This document shows, piece after piece, positions 10,756 through 19,362 of a stretch of DNA of 33,597 nt (positions are counted from its first letter, which is position 1; every line of letters begins with the position of its first letter). Both the position numbers and the translations under genes were made by a program. The notes under the pieces are model-generated. The model had not been told where the DNA came from, made no database searches, and saw only the letters and a program-made list of their open reading frames with translations. The stretch comes from Bryobacteraceae bacterium (lineage in GTDB: Bacteria; Acidobacteriota; Terriglobia; Bryobacterales; Bryobacteraceae): contig JASHSS010000007.1 of NCBI GenBank assembly GCA_030038565.1, positions 1 to 33,597 of the forward strand, given 5' to 3'.

Positions 10756-12915
10756 ATGCCACCGAGGCTCAATATGCGGACCCTCTGGATAGCGCTCGCG
10801 GCCTTGGCGACGGCCCTGCCGGCATTGGCGCAGCCGGTTCTTCGGAAGCAGGATTGGCCTGCCTACGGCCGCGATCCTGGTGGGACGCGCTATTCGCCGC
10901 TCGACCAGATCAATACCGGAAACGTAAACCTACTCCAGCGGGCATGGGTCTACCACACCGGCGAGCACGGCCGGGCATTTGAAATCACGCCCATCGTGGT
11001 GGACGGCACGCTCTACTTCGCCACGCAAAATCAGAAAATCGTGGCCCTGGAAGCCGACACCGGCAGGGAGATATGGAAATTCGATCCGCATTCGAATGCG
11101 CGGGAAATTCGCGGTGTCGCCTATTGGCCCGGCCAGGAGTCAACCGCGCCTCGGATTCTCTTCGGCACCGGTGACGGCCGACTGATGGCGCTCGAAGCGA
11201 GGACAGGCCGTCCCGCGGCCGGGTTCGGCGACAACGGGGTGGTGAATCTAAAAGCCGGGATCACGGACAAGTTCCCGCAAGCGGCGTATGCGGTTACGTC
11301 CCCGCCCACCATCTATCGCAGGGTGGTGATCGTCGGCCCCAGCACCCAGGAGGGTCCCAGCCTGGGGCCGAGCGGCGATCCGCGCGCTTACGATGTGCGA
11401 ACCGGCAAGCTCCTGTGGAGGTTTCACACCGTTCCGCAACCCGGCGAACCAGGCAACCAGACGTGGGGCGCCGGCGGCTGGAAGGACCGCTCGGGTCCCA
11501 GCCAGTGGGGTCCGGCAACCATCGACACCGAGCGAGGCATGGTCTTCCTGCCGATCGGCAATCCAGCGGACAGTTTCTACGGCGCCGATCGGAAGGGAAC
11601 CAATCTCTACGCGAACTGCGTCGTGGCGCTCGACGCCCTCAGCGGCAAGCTGCTCTGGTATTACCAACTCGTACACCACGACATCTGGGATTACGATGTG
11701 GCCGCTCCTCCGGCGCTGGTGGAAGTGAAACGCGGGGGCCGGACCATTCCGGCGGTGGCCGAGACGACCAAGATGGGGCTTCTCTTCATTCTCGACCGGC
11801 TGACCGGCCAGCCGGTTTTCGGGGCAGTCGAGCGGCCCGTCCCGCGCAGTGATACACCCGGAGAGGAATCGTGGCCGACGCAGCCGTTCCCGCTGAAGCC
11901 GCCTCCGCTCTCGCGCATGAGCCTGACCAAAGACGAGATCACCACGCGCACGCCGGAAGCCCACCGGTTCTGCGAAGAATGGTTCAGCCGGCTGCGCCAG
12001 GAAGGCCCCTACACGCCCTTCGGAACGACGCCCTCGCTGCTGTTTCCGGGAACCATGGGCGGTGGAAACTGGGGCGGCGTGTCTTTCGATCCGAAATTGG
12101 GATACACCTTCGTAAACACCAGCAGCCTCGGCGGAACCGGGCGCATGGTGCCGGCAAATCCGGGAGCGCCCATGGCCTGGCGCAACGACGGCGGCTACCA
12201 GCGCTTTATCGATCCGGATGGCTACCCCTGCCAGCAGCCGCCGTGGGGAGAGCTGACCGCGGTCAATGCCTCCGGCGACATCGCATGGCGCGTGCCCCTG
12301 GGGAGTTATGACGAATTAGAAGCGCAGGGATTCAGACATGCCGGCACGCCCAATATGGGAGGTTCTATCGCCACCGCCGGCGGCCTGGTTTTCATCGGCG
12401 CGACCACCGATTCGAAGTTCCGGGCCTTCGATTCGCGGACCGGCAGGGAGCTGTGGATGGCGCAACTCGACGCCACGGCCGACACCATCCCCGTGACTTA
12501 CCAGGGCCGCGACGGCAGACAATACGTCGTGATTGCCGCCGGCGGCACGAACCGCTTCCGGATGCTCGCGGGAACAGCCGATGAAATCGCCGATGCGCTG
12601 ATCGCGTTCGCGCTGCCGGGCGGGACGGCTACTTCGCCGGCGCAGGCGACTGGGGCCGCTCGCCCACCCGTCCCCAACAGATTGAGCCCAGCGCAGCTCA
12701 AAGCCAACGGCGCGCCGCTTCCCGAAGGAGCGGGGAGAGACATTGTCGTGCGGATGTGCACGGTCTGCCACGGCACAGCGGTCTTCTCGAATGTGCGGAT
12801 GAGCCGGACGGGTTGGGAGGACGAAGTCGCCGCCATGGTGGACCGCGGCGCGGCCGGAAGCCCCCAGGAGGTCCACGCCGTGACCGATTACCTGGTGAAG
12901 AACTTCGGTAAGTAG
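10756..12915 (+). CDS. PQQ-dependent (quinoprotein) dehydrogenase with C-terminal cytochrome c motif
   Basis: MPPRLNMRTLWIALAALATALPALAQ signal; DWPAYGRDPGGTRYSPLDQINTGNVNLLQRAWVYHTGE, YQLVHHDIWDYDVAAPPALVEV, FPGTMGGGNWGGVSFDP; C-terminal MCTVCHGTAVF (CxxCH). Confidence 0.95.
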   Translation: MPPRLNMRTLWIALAALATALPALAQPVLRKQDWPAYGRDPGGTRYSPLDQINTGNVNLLQRAWVYHTGEHGRAFEITPIVVDGTLYFATQNQKIVALEADTGREIWKFDPHSNAREIRGVAYWPGQESTAPRILFGTGDGRLMALEARTGRPAAGFGDNGVVNLKAGITDKFPQAAYAVTSPPTIYRRVVIVGPSTQEGPSLGPSGDPRAYDVRTGKLLWRFHTVPQPGEPGNQTWGAGGWKDRSGPSQWGPATIDTERGMVFLPIGNPADSFYGADRKGTNLYANCVVALDALSGKLLWYYQLVHHDIWDYDVAAPPALVEVKRGGRTIPAVAETTKMGLLFILDRLTGQPVFGAVERPVPRSDTPGEESWPTQPFPLKPPPLSRMSLTKDEITTRTPEAHRFCEEWFSRLRQEGPYTPFGTTPSLLFPGTMGGGNWGGVSFDPKLGYTFVNTSSLGGTGRMVPANPGAPMAWRNDGGYQRFIDPDGYPCQQPPWGELTAVNASGDIAWRVPLGSYDELEAQGFRHAGTPNMGGSIATAGGLVFIGATTDSKFRAFDSRTGRELWMAQLDATADTIPVTYQGRDGRQYVVIAAGGTNRFRMLAGTADEIADALIAFALPGGTATSPAQATGAARPPVPNRLSPAQLKANGAPLPEGAGRDIVVRMCTVCHGTAVFSNVRMSRTGWEDEVAAMVDRGAAGSPQEVHAVTDYLVKNFGK

Positions 12916-12927
12916 ACCGCGGCGCGC

Positions 12928-12953
12928 TCCCGCCGGCAAATCCGGCGCCGGGA
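12928..12953. terminator. Hairpin after PQQ dehydrogenase gene (possible terminator)
   Basis: TCC-CGCCGG-CAAAT-CCGGCG-CCGGGA: 6-bp perfect stem with 5-nt loop 13 nt after the TAG; no clear U-tract. Confidence 0.3.
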
Positions 12954-13020
12954 AAGCGTCGTACGCTGTGGGCTGCAGCCAGTGTGAGGCTCCCCCAGGC
13001 GCGAACTCGCGTCATTGGGA

Positions 13021-13026
13021 TATACT
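13021..13026 (+). promoter_or_regulatory. Putative -10 (TATACT) upstream of the exported aldolase gene
   Basis: GGGATATACTTTCTCC 36 nt before ATG 13062; no convincing -35. Confidence 0.3.
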
Positions 13027-13061
13027 TTCTCCACCGTTCTGTACGCGAAAGGATGTACACC

Positions 13062-13973
13062 ATGAAATCGATGGCGACCCTGTTCGTTGCGCTTCCCGCA
13101 ACGGCGCTTCTCTGCTTGCCGGCGCCGTCACAACCGGCCGCGCAGGGAGGGCAATCCAAGCCCACCCTGTATAACACAACCAAGCTGAAGTTGCTGCAGG
13201 GGAGGCAGGTCTTCAGCTACACCCAAAGCAAGTTCGATATCGCCGGAAACTGCGAAGCCGCCAGGCATTACGACTACACGTGGTACGAAATGCAACACAG
13301 CACGCTGGAGTTCAGGGATATCGAGGCCATGATCGCCGCCTGCCCGCACGCCGGCGCCATTCCCATGATCCGCCTGCCCGACGCGCAGGAATGGCATATC
13401 CAGCACGCCACCGATATCGGCGCCTTGGGCGTGATCATCCCCACGGTCGACGACGTGGACCGCGCGCGCGAAGCCGCCAAATGGGCGCGGTACCCGCCCG
13501 TCGCCCGGCGCAGTTCGGGTCAGGGACAGGCTGCCGCCATCTGGGGCATCAACGGCATCGATTACCACCAGACGATCAATGACAACATGCTGGTGGTGAT
13601 CATGATCGAAACACCTACCGGTGTGGCCAACGCCTATGACATCGCTTCCGTCCCCGGCGTCGACGTGGTGATCATCGGCAATAACGACCTGAGCCAATTC
13701 TCCGGGTACTCGCAGAACAGCGACAAGTATTGGGAGTTGGTGACCAAGGTCCACGACGATGTGCTGCGCGCCGGCAAGATTTTCGGCCAGGCTAACGCCA
13801 ACTATGCTAAGGGGCCTCTCAGCCAGGATGCCAGGTTTTTCCAGAACGGTCCGTCCAACGATGGCTGGACGCCGCCGGGCCGGGGTGGCCGGGGCGCAAA
13901 TCCCAGCGCGCCGCCTCCAGGTGAGGACGGACCTGTCACCGCCGGCCGGCGCGGCCGGGGCCAACTAAGGTAG
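13062..13973 (+). CDS. HpcH/HpaI aldolase / citrate-lyase-beta-like protein with signal peptide
   Basis: MKSMATLFVALPATALLCLPAPSQPAAQ signal; YTWYEMQHSTLEF, IPMIRLPD, MIETPTGVANAYDIASVPGVDVVIIGNNDLSQFSG correspond to the His, Arg and metal-ligand Glu/Asp motifs of HpaI-type aldolases. Gly/Arg-rich C-terminus. Confidence 0.85.
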   Translation: MKSMATLFVALPATALLCLPAPSQPAAQGGQSKPTLYNTTKLKLLQGRQVFSYTQSKFDIAGNCEAARHYDYTWYEMQHSTLEFRDIEAMIAACPHAGAIPMIRLPDAQEWHIQHATDIGALGVIIPTVDDVDRAREAAKWARYPPVARRSSGQGQAAAIWGINGIDYHQTINDNMLVVIMIETPTGVANAYDIASVPGVDVVIIGNNDLSQFSGYSQNSDKYWELVTKVHDDVLRAGKIFGQANANYAKGPLSQDARFFQNGPSNDGWTPPGRGGRGANPSAPPPGEDGPVTAGRRGRGQLR

Positions 13974-14089
13974 GGTTACGCGCCGCTCGCTCGTGCCGGC
14001 GACGCGGATAAAGAGACCGCCTGTTGCCCGCACTCCGAATTAGGATCTAAGATAATACCCGATACTCTCGTTTCGGAGGCGGTTCGATA

Positions 14090-14227
14090 ATGACCAAAGC
14101 CGCTGCTGGCGCGTCCAGCACCAGGGGCGAGATGTTGGGGGCCGTTCGAGCGCCTCCATACGCAGGGACGTCCAAACTCCTGGAGAGGGATCCAGAGACG
14201 CCGGCATTCACCCGGCAGGGCAAATAG
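14090..14227 (+). CDS. Possible 45-aa leader ORF directly upstream of the GH54 gene
   Basis: ATG preceded by GGAGG (14076-14080), reads MTKAAAGASSTRGEMLGAVRAPPYAGTSKLLERDPETPAFTRQGK*, stop 8 nt before ATG 14236. Not in the ORF track (below length cut-off). Confidence 0.25.
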   Translation: MTKAAAGASSTRGEMLGAVRAPPYAGTSKLLERDPETPAFTRQGK

Positions 14228-14235
14228 GATAAACC

Positions 14236-17200
14236 ATGAAAACGAGAATCAGTCTTGTGCTTCTGCTCGCGCTGGCGCTCACTCTGATTGGTGCCGCGTT
14301 GACGATGGCGCAACAGCCCGGGACGGGAACCAATGCTGCTCCGCCGCGGCCGAAGGGTCCATGTGACATCTACGCCGCCGCGGGCGACCCCTGCGTGGCC
14401 GCCCACAGCACCACCCGCGCGCTGTACGCCTCCTACAACGGCCCGCTCTACCAGGTCCTGCGCCAGTCGGACGGCAGGACCTTGAACATCGGCGTCGTCC
14501 GGCCCGCCGCCGCACCGGTCCCGGATGGGGGCGGATACGCCAACGCGGCCGCGCAGGACGCGTTCTGCGCCAACACCTACTGCTGGATCAGCGCCATCTA
14601 CGACCAATCCCCCAAGCACAACGACCTCGTCCAGGCGCCCCGCGGCGGATTCAGCGGCCCCGCCATGGGAGGGTTCAACAATCTCCCGGTGGCCGACATG
14701 GCGCCGATTACGATCATGGGCCACAAGGCCTACGGCGTCTTCATCGCGCCGGGTATGGGCTTGCGGCAGAACGACGTGAAGGGCACCGCGGTAGACGACC
14801 AGGCCCAGGGGCAGTACTGGGTGGTGAACGGCCAACACTATAACTCCGGCTGCTGCTTCGACTACGGCAACGCCGAAATCGATAGCCGCGACGACGACAA
14901 CGGCACCATGGAGACCACCTACTACGGCAGTGCCGGCGCCTGGTATCACGGGCCTTCCCCGGGCCCCTGGATCATGACCGATCAGGAGAACAACCTGGTG
15001 GGCTGCGTCAACCCGGATGAAACCAAAGGCTGCGCCAACCTGCCGAACATCGACTGGAGATTCGTGACCGGGATGGCCAAGGGCGAGCCGCATCACTGGA
15101 CCTCGATGGGCGGCGATGCGCAACACGGCGACCTGTCGGTCATGTTCGACGGACCCCGCGTCAACATCACCTACGACCCCATGCGTAAGCAGGGAGCCAT
15201 CCTCCTGGGAAACGGCGGCGACAACAGCAACAGCTCGCAGGGCACCTTCTATGAAGGCGCCATGACGGCCGCGGGATCCTTCCCGACGAATGTCACCGAC
15301 CAGCTAGTCCACGCCAACGTGGTGGCCGCAAAGTACGACGTGCCGCTGCTGAGCCTGGCGCCGGGCGCCGAGGGCGTTCCGGCAACCGCCACGCCGCCGG
15401 GTCTACAGACGTTCTCCCCGGGGTCGTCCGAGGATACCACCGTAACGTTCACCAATACGACGGGGGCGCCCGCGGTGGGCGTCGAGCTGAGCATTTCCGT
15501 GCCCAGGCAGTGGACCTCCGTCGTTGCGGGTAAAACCGGGACGTCGATGACGTTCGCCGGCCCGGTCGCGCCGGGCTCGATCGTGAGCGCCACCTTCAAG
15601 GTCACCTCTGGGCCGGCGGCCTTTAATGGCGACCTGACCGGCAACGCACGCTGGACCAACCAGACGACCGGAAGGAAGCAATCCGAGACAACCGCCGGGA
15701 AGGTGCGGAACGTCAGCCCCATCAAGATCAACGAATTTCGCGTGAGTTCTCCCGGTAACCCGACGAACTCGTTCATCGAACTGTACAACGCCGCCGCCGG
15801 CGCCATCGACATCTCCAACTGGACCCTCACCGAGCACCAGACGCAGCAGGCCATCTTCTCGACGGTGAAGGTCCCTGCCGGGACGAAGCTCGCCGCCGGC
15901 GGCTTCTACCTGCTCGGCCTCTCCAACTCCGGGCTGGCGGCGGCCGCGCGCAAGGGCGAGACCACCATCTACGTCAGGAGCACTGCCGGAATGAAGGTGG
16001 GCGACTCAATCGACATCGACACCGATTCCGGCGCCGAGGTCCGCAAGATTGTAAGCATCGGGACGCCGGCCGGCAACCATACCACTCTGTGGCAACCGCT
16101 CCCCGAGGGTCCGGTGATCACGATCCCCGCCGGCGCCACCAACGTGCCCGTCACGAGCGTGGCCGGCTTCACGGCCGGGGAGAAGATCGCCCTCGGCTAC
16201 GGCGCCACTTACCCCGCTGTCGGCAGAACCATGGAGCACTTCGAAGTGGCCACGGTCACCGCCGTTGGCAAGCCGGGCACACAAGCCTGGCTGGGGGCGG
16301 ATGCACACGCCGGCGCCACCAACATCAAGGTGACGTCGGTCGCCAACATCTCGGCCGGTGACAAGATCCGGCTGGACATCGATAGCGTTGGCCATGGGAT
16401 CGAGACCGTTACGGTGACGAAGGTCGGCACGCAAGCGAGCCGTGGGGCGCTTTCGGCTGAGGCGGGCGCCGGCGCGACTACTATCCAAGTCCAAATCCGC
16501 GGCGCGAACGGTTTCGCCGTGGGCGGCAAGATGACCGTTGGCACGCCCGCCACCCACGAAACGGTCACCATCACCGGGGTTCGCGCCTCGGGACCAGGGA
16601 GCGGCGTGAGCGTGACCTTTACCCCGCCCCTCGCCAAGGCGCATCTCGATCGTGAATTTGTAGTGGCGCATGGCACGGGCCTCGACCTGGCTGCCCCGCT
16701 GAAGTTCAACCACGCGGCCAACCTCCCCTTCAGCGTTCGGGGAACGGGAATCAACTTCCAGCCTGCGACGGCCTTTGCTCACTCGAGCAACGAGCCTGTC
16801 CAGCCGCTTGGCACAGGTATCACGCTAGACAAGCCACTGGTCAAGGATCACGCCATCGACACGGCGGTGCGTGACGCCGCGGTGACGACCGCGGGCTACC
16901 AGGGGACCCCGGCGCCCAACCACTGGTTCGGCGGCCCCGCCCTCTCACCCGCTGCCGGTAACATGGTGCTGCGAACTGCCTCCGGCCTGGTCGTGGACAG
17001 CCTCAACTACGGGTTGCTCGTCGACCCGTGGGCCGCCGAGGGTTACCAGGCTGCTTCCGGATCCGGACAGAGTGGCTGCCGCGTGCCTAGCCCCGGCGCG
17101 GGCGGTGGCTTCGGCGGGCGGGGCGCTCCGACGGCGGAGATCGACAGGAGCGCCGGCCGCTTCCCGGACGGCGCCGATACCGACAGCAACTGCACCGACT

Positions 17201-17691
17201 TCCTGTTGCAGCCCGCCACCATCCTGCCTGGCGGCGCCGCCGCCGGCGCGACTAATATCAAGGTCGCCAGCGTGGCAGACTTTGCCGCCGGCCAGACGAT
17301 TATGATCGATACAGGCGCGAACCTCGAAACCGCCATCATCGCCACGGTTGGCACCGCCGGCGCCACCACCCAGAGCGCCGCCACCGAGGAGGGAGCGACC
17401 GTAATCCCCGTCGCCGGCGCCGTAGGCTTTGCCGCCGGCCAGACCATCACCCTTGATAGTGGCGCGAACCATGAGACTGCCGTGGTCGTGTCCGCCGGCG
17501 GCGGCAGGGGCGGCGCCAGAATCAGCGTCGCCGCGCCGCTTACTCGGGCGCACGCCGCCGGCGCACCGATCTCCGGCAGCGGCATCACCCTTAATGCTGC
17601 GTTGACCCGGACTCACGCCGGCGGGGCGCAGGTATCGAGCGACCTTCCCACGCCCGGCGCCCCCAACAAGTATTCCAGGAGACCGAATTAG
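14236..17691 (+). CDS. GH54 alpha-L-arabinofuranosidase with NEW3-like and lamin-tail-like (LTD) regions and internal repeat arrays
   Basis: Signal MKTRISLVLLLALALTLIGAALTMAQ; GPCDIYAAAGDPCVAAHSTTRALYASYNGPLYQVLRQSDG, AQDAFCANTYCWISAIYDQS, HYNSGCCFDYGNAEIDS, GGDNSNSSQGTFYEGAMT match AbfB/GH54 catalytic domains; later PIKINEFRV..NSFIELYNAAAGAIDISNWTL is LTD-like. Confidence 0.9.
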   Translation: MKTRISLVLLLALALTLIGAALTMAQQPGTGTNAAPPRPKGPCDIYAAAGDPCVAAHSTTRALYASYNGPLYQVLRQSDGRTLNIGVVRPAAAPVPDGGGYANAAAQDAFCANTYCWISAIYDQSPKHNDLVQAPRGGFSGPAMGGFNNLPVADMAPITIMGHKAYGVFIAPGMGLRQNDVKGTAVDDQAQGQYWVVNGQHYNSGCCFDYGNAEIDSRDDDNGTMETTYYGSAGAWYHGPSPGPWIMTDQENNLVGCVNPDETKGCANLPNIDWRFVTGMAKGEPHHWTSMGGDAQHGDLSVMFDGPRVNITYDPMRKQGAILLGNGGDNSNSSQGTFYEGAMTAAGSFPTNVTDQLVHANVVAAKYDVPLLSLAPGAEGVPATATPPGLQTFSPGSSEDTTVTFTNTTGAPAVGVELSISVPRQWTSVVAGKTGTSMTFAGPVAPGSIVSATFKVTSGPAAFNGDLTGNARWTNQTTGRKQSETTAGKVRNVSPIKINEFRVSSPGNPTNSFIELYNAAAGAIDISNWTLTEHQTQQAIFSTVKVPAGTKLAAGGFYLLGLSNSGLAAAARKGETTIYVRSTAGMKVGDSIDIDTDSGAEVRKIVSIGTPAGNHTTLWQPLPEGPVITIPAGATNVPVTSVAGFTAGEKIALGYGATYPAVGRTMEHFEVATVTAVGKPGTQAWLGADAHAGATNIKVTSVANISAGDKIRLDIDSVGHGIETVTVTKVGTQASRGALSAEAGAGATTIQVQIRGANGFAVGGKMTVGTPATHETVTITGVRASGPGSGVSVTFTPPLAKAHLDREFVVAHGTGLDLAAPLKFNHAANLPFSVRGTGINFQPATAFAHSSNEPVQPLGTGITLDKPLVKDHAIDTAVRDAAVTTAGYQGTPAPNHWFGGPALSPAAGNMVLRTASGLVVDSLNYGLLVDPWAAEGYQAASGSGQSGCRVPSPGAGGGFGGRGAPTAEIDRSAGRFPDGADTDSNCTDFLLQPATILPGGAAAGATNIKVASVADFAAGQTIMIDTGANLETAIIATVGTAGATTQSAATEEGATVIPVAGAVGFAAGQTITLDSGANHETAVVVSAGGGRGGARISVAAPLTRAHAAGAPISGSGITLNAALTRTHAGGAQVSSDLPTPGAPNKYSRRPN
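15951..16910 (+). repeat. Protein-level repeat array 1 (about four ~45-aa units) inside the LTD-like domain
   Basis: KGETTIYVRSTAGMKVGDSIDIDTDSG..; AGATNVPVTSVAGFTAGEKIALG..; AGATNIKVTSVANISAGDKIRLDID..; AGATTIQVQIRGANGFAVGGKMTVG.. Confidence 0.75.
17215..17645 (+). repeat. Protein-level repeat array 2 (two units) near the C-terminus
   Basis: AGATNIKVASVADFAAGQTIMIDTGANLETAIIATVGTAG; EGATVIPVAGAVGFAAGQTITLDSGANHETAVVVSAG, followed by PLTRAHAAGAPISGSGITLNAALTRTHAGG. Confidence 0.75.
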
Positions 17692-17769
17692 GGGCGTCGA
17701 TGACGCGCTCGCCCGGGCCGGTATCCGCCGGCCTCGTGGACCGCCAGTCCGCGGGTGGTGGAGAAAGCC

Positions 17770-19335
17770 TTAGACCTTCAGTTCCCAGCCCTTGCGGAGG
17801 AACGGCTTGAGATAGCGGTTGGCTTCCTCGCTATTGGTGAAGCGCCGTTTGTTCCCGTCCCACATGAGCTTTCCGGGTACACGCAGCGCGATGGCCCCCA
17901 TCGCCAGCCACTCGATATATTTCGTTGCGACGGCGAAGTCCGAGACACCCGGCGCCCCGCCTTTGCAGGCGCGAATCCAGTCCTGCTGGTGATTGACGCC
18001 CCTCTGCAGCATCTGCGGCGGCAACTTGTATTCCGCCCAGCGCGAGGCCGGCAGCAGCCAGACGCCTTCCCCGCGGGACGTCGTGGCCATGTAGCCCTTC
18101 GATCCGACAAACACGGAGCCGTTGCCGGGCGCGCGCATTTTCGGATCCTGCGACGCGCCCGGCGGAATACCGCCTGCACCTGCGCCGCCCCGCCCGCGGC
18201 CGCCGCCCGAAGGAATCGCGCCCCCGCGGCCCTGTGCCGGCATGGCTCTGCCACCCGCCGGCGGTTGCGCGCCAACTTGTATGCCATCGCCCTGACCGAA
18301 CGGCCGGCCCTTCTCGGCCAGATTGTTCATCGGCGGGAAGAGGTGATCGTCTTCGGCCATACCCGGCGGGTTCTGGAAGTCGCCGCGCATGTTCTGATAG
18401 GTGTGGATGGTGACCGGAGGCATGCTGCCCCGCGCCGGAAACTCGAAGACCATGTGGGCACGCAATGGCCACAGCCACTGGTTCTTGCCTTCCACGTACA
18501 CGCACTCCACGCTGATCGGCGCAGCCTTGTCGAGTTGCAGCGCCAGGTGGGCCGGTCCGAGGACGTGCACCAGCCAATCCCCCAGCGATCCGCCGGTCGA
18601 AAAATCCATAAAAGCGCGCCATTGATTGGTCATCAACGGATTGAAGTCCCGCGGCTCGGCGCAGCCCAGCCAGAGGTCCCAATCCAGCGTAGGAGGAACG
18701 GGCGTCGATTCGGGCCCGGTAGCCGGGAGATTCGGCTGTCCACCGTAGATGCTGCCGGTCCAGGCGTGCAGTTCCCTGACCTCGCCGATCTCACCCGACC
18801 AGAAGATCTCGCAAGCCGTTTTGGTGGCTTCGTGATTCCAGCCCTGGTTGCCCATCTGGGTCGCCACTTTATATTTCACCGCTGCATCGGCCAAAAGCTG
18901 CGATTCCGGCGGCGTGCGGGTCAACGGCTTTTCGCAGTAGACGTGCTTGCCATGCTGCATGGCCAGCAGCGCCACGGGGGTGTGCATATGATCCGGCGTC
19001 GCGACCATCACCGCGTCGATGTTCTTGGCCTCGGCGTCGAACATCTTGCGGTAGTCTTTGTACTTTTTGGCGTCGGGATATTGAGCGAAACCGCGGGCGG
19101 AGCGCTGTTCGTCCACGTCGCAAAGCGCCACAATGTTCTCGGTGGCGGCGGCGCCGATCAGAATCTGCGGACCGCGAGTGCCCACTCCCACCGCACCGAT
19201 ATGAAGCTTTTCGTTAGGAGACTTGTAGCCCAGCGACGAAAGAGATGGCGTGCTGCCGAATCCACCCCGCGGGACGGCGCCCGCCAGAAGTGTGCCATAG
19301 AAGAAATAGCGCCTTGAAAATCGGAAATCGTTCAC
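17770..19335 (-). CDS. Gfo/Idh/MocA family oxidoreductase with Tat-like signal
   Basis: MNDFRFSRRYFFYGTLLAGAVPRGGFG...KLHIGAVGVGTRGPQIL...NIVALCDVDEQRS...IDAVMVATPDHMHTPVALLAMQHGKHVYCEKPLTRTPPES: Rossmann fold and EKP motif. Confidence 0.95.
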   Translation of the reverse strand: MNDFRFSRRYFFYGTLLAGAVPRGGFGSTPSLSSLGYKSPNEKLHIGAVGVGTRGPQILIGAAATENIVALCDVDEQRSARGFAQYPDAKKYKDYRKMFDAEAKNIDAVMVATPDHMHTPVALLAMQHGKHVYCEKPLTRTPPESQLLADAAVKYKVATQMGNQGWNHEATKTACEIFWSGEIGEVRELHAWTGSIYGGQPNLPATGPESTPVPPTLDWDLWLGCAEPRDFNPLMTNQWRAFMDFSTGGSLGDWLVHVLGPAHLALQLDKAAPISVECVYVEGKNQWLWPLRAHMVFEFPARGSMPPVTIHTYQNMRGDFQNPPGMAEDDHLFPPMNNLAEKGRPFGQGDGIQVGAQPPAGGRAMPAQGRGGAIPSGGGRGRGGAGAGGIPPGASQDPKMRAPGNGSVFVGSKGYMATTSRGEGVWLLPASRWAEYKLPPQMLQRGVNHQQDWIRACKGGAPGVSDFAVATKYIEWLAMGAIALRVPGKLMWDGNKRRFTNSEEANRYLKPFLRKGWELKV

Positions 19336-19362
19336 CGCGTACCTCCTGTTGCTGCATCCCGG

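Noticed and set aside
15951-17645. Possible CRISPR or DNA-level tandem repeat
   Set aside because: The repetition is at protein level within an intact reading frame; unit DNA is diverged and there are no regular spacers.
17755-19317. 520-aa plus-strand ORF
   Set aside because: Antisense mirror of the Gfo/Idh/MocA gene; composition-driven.
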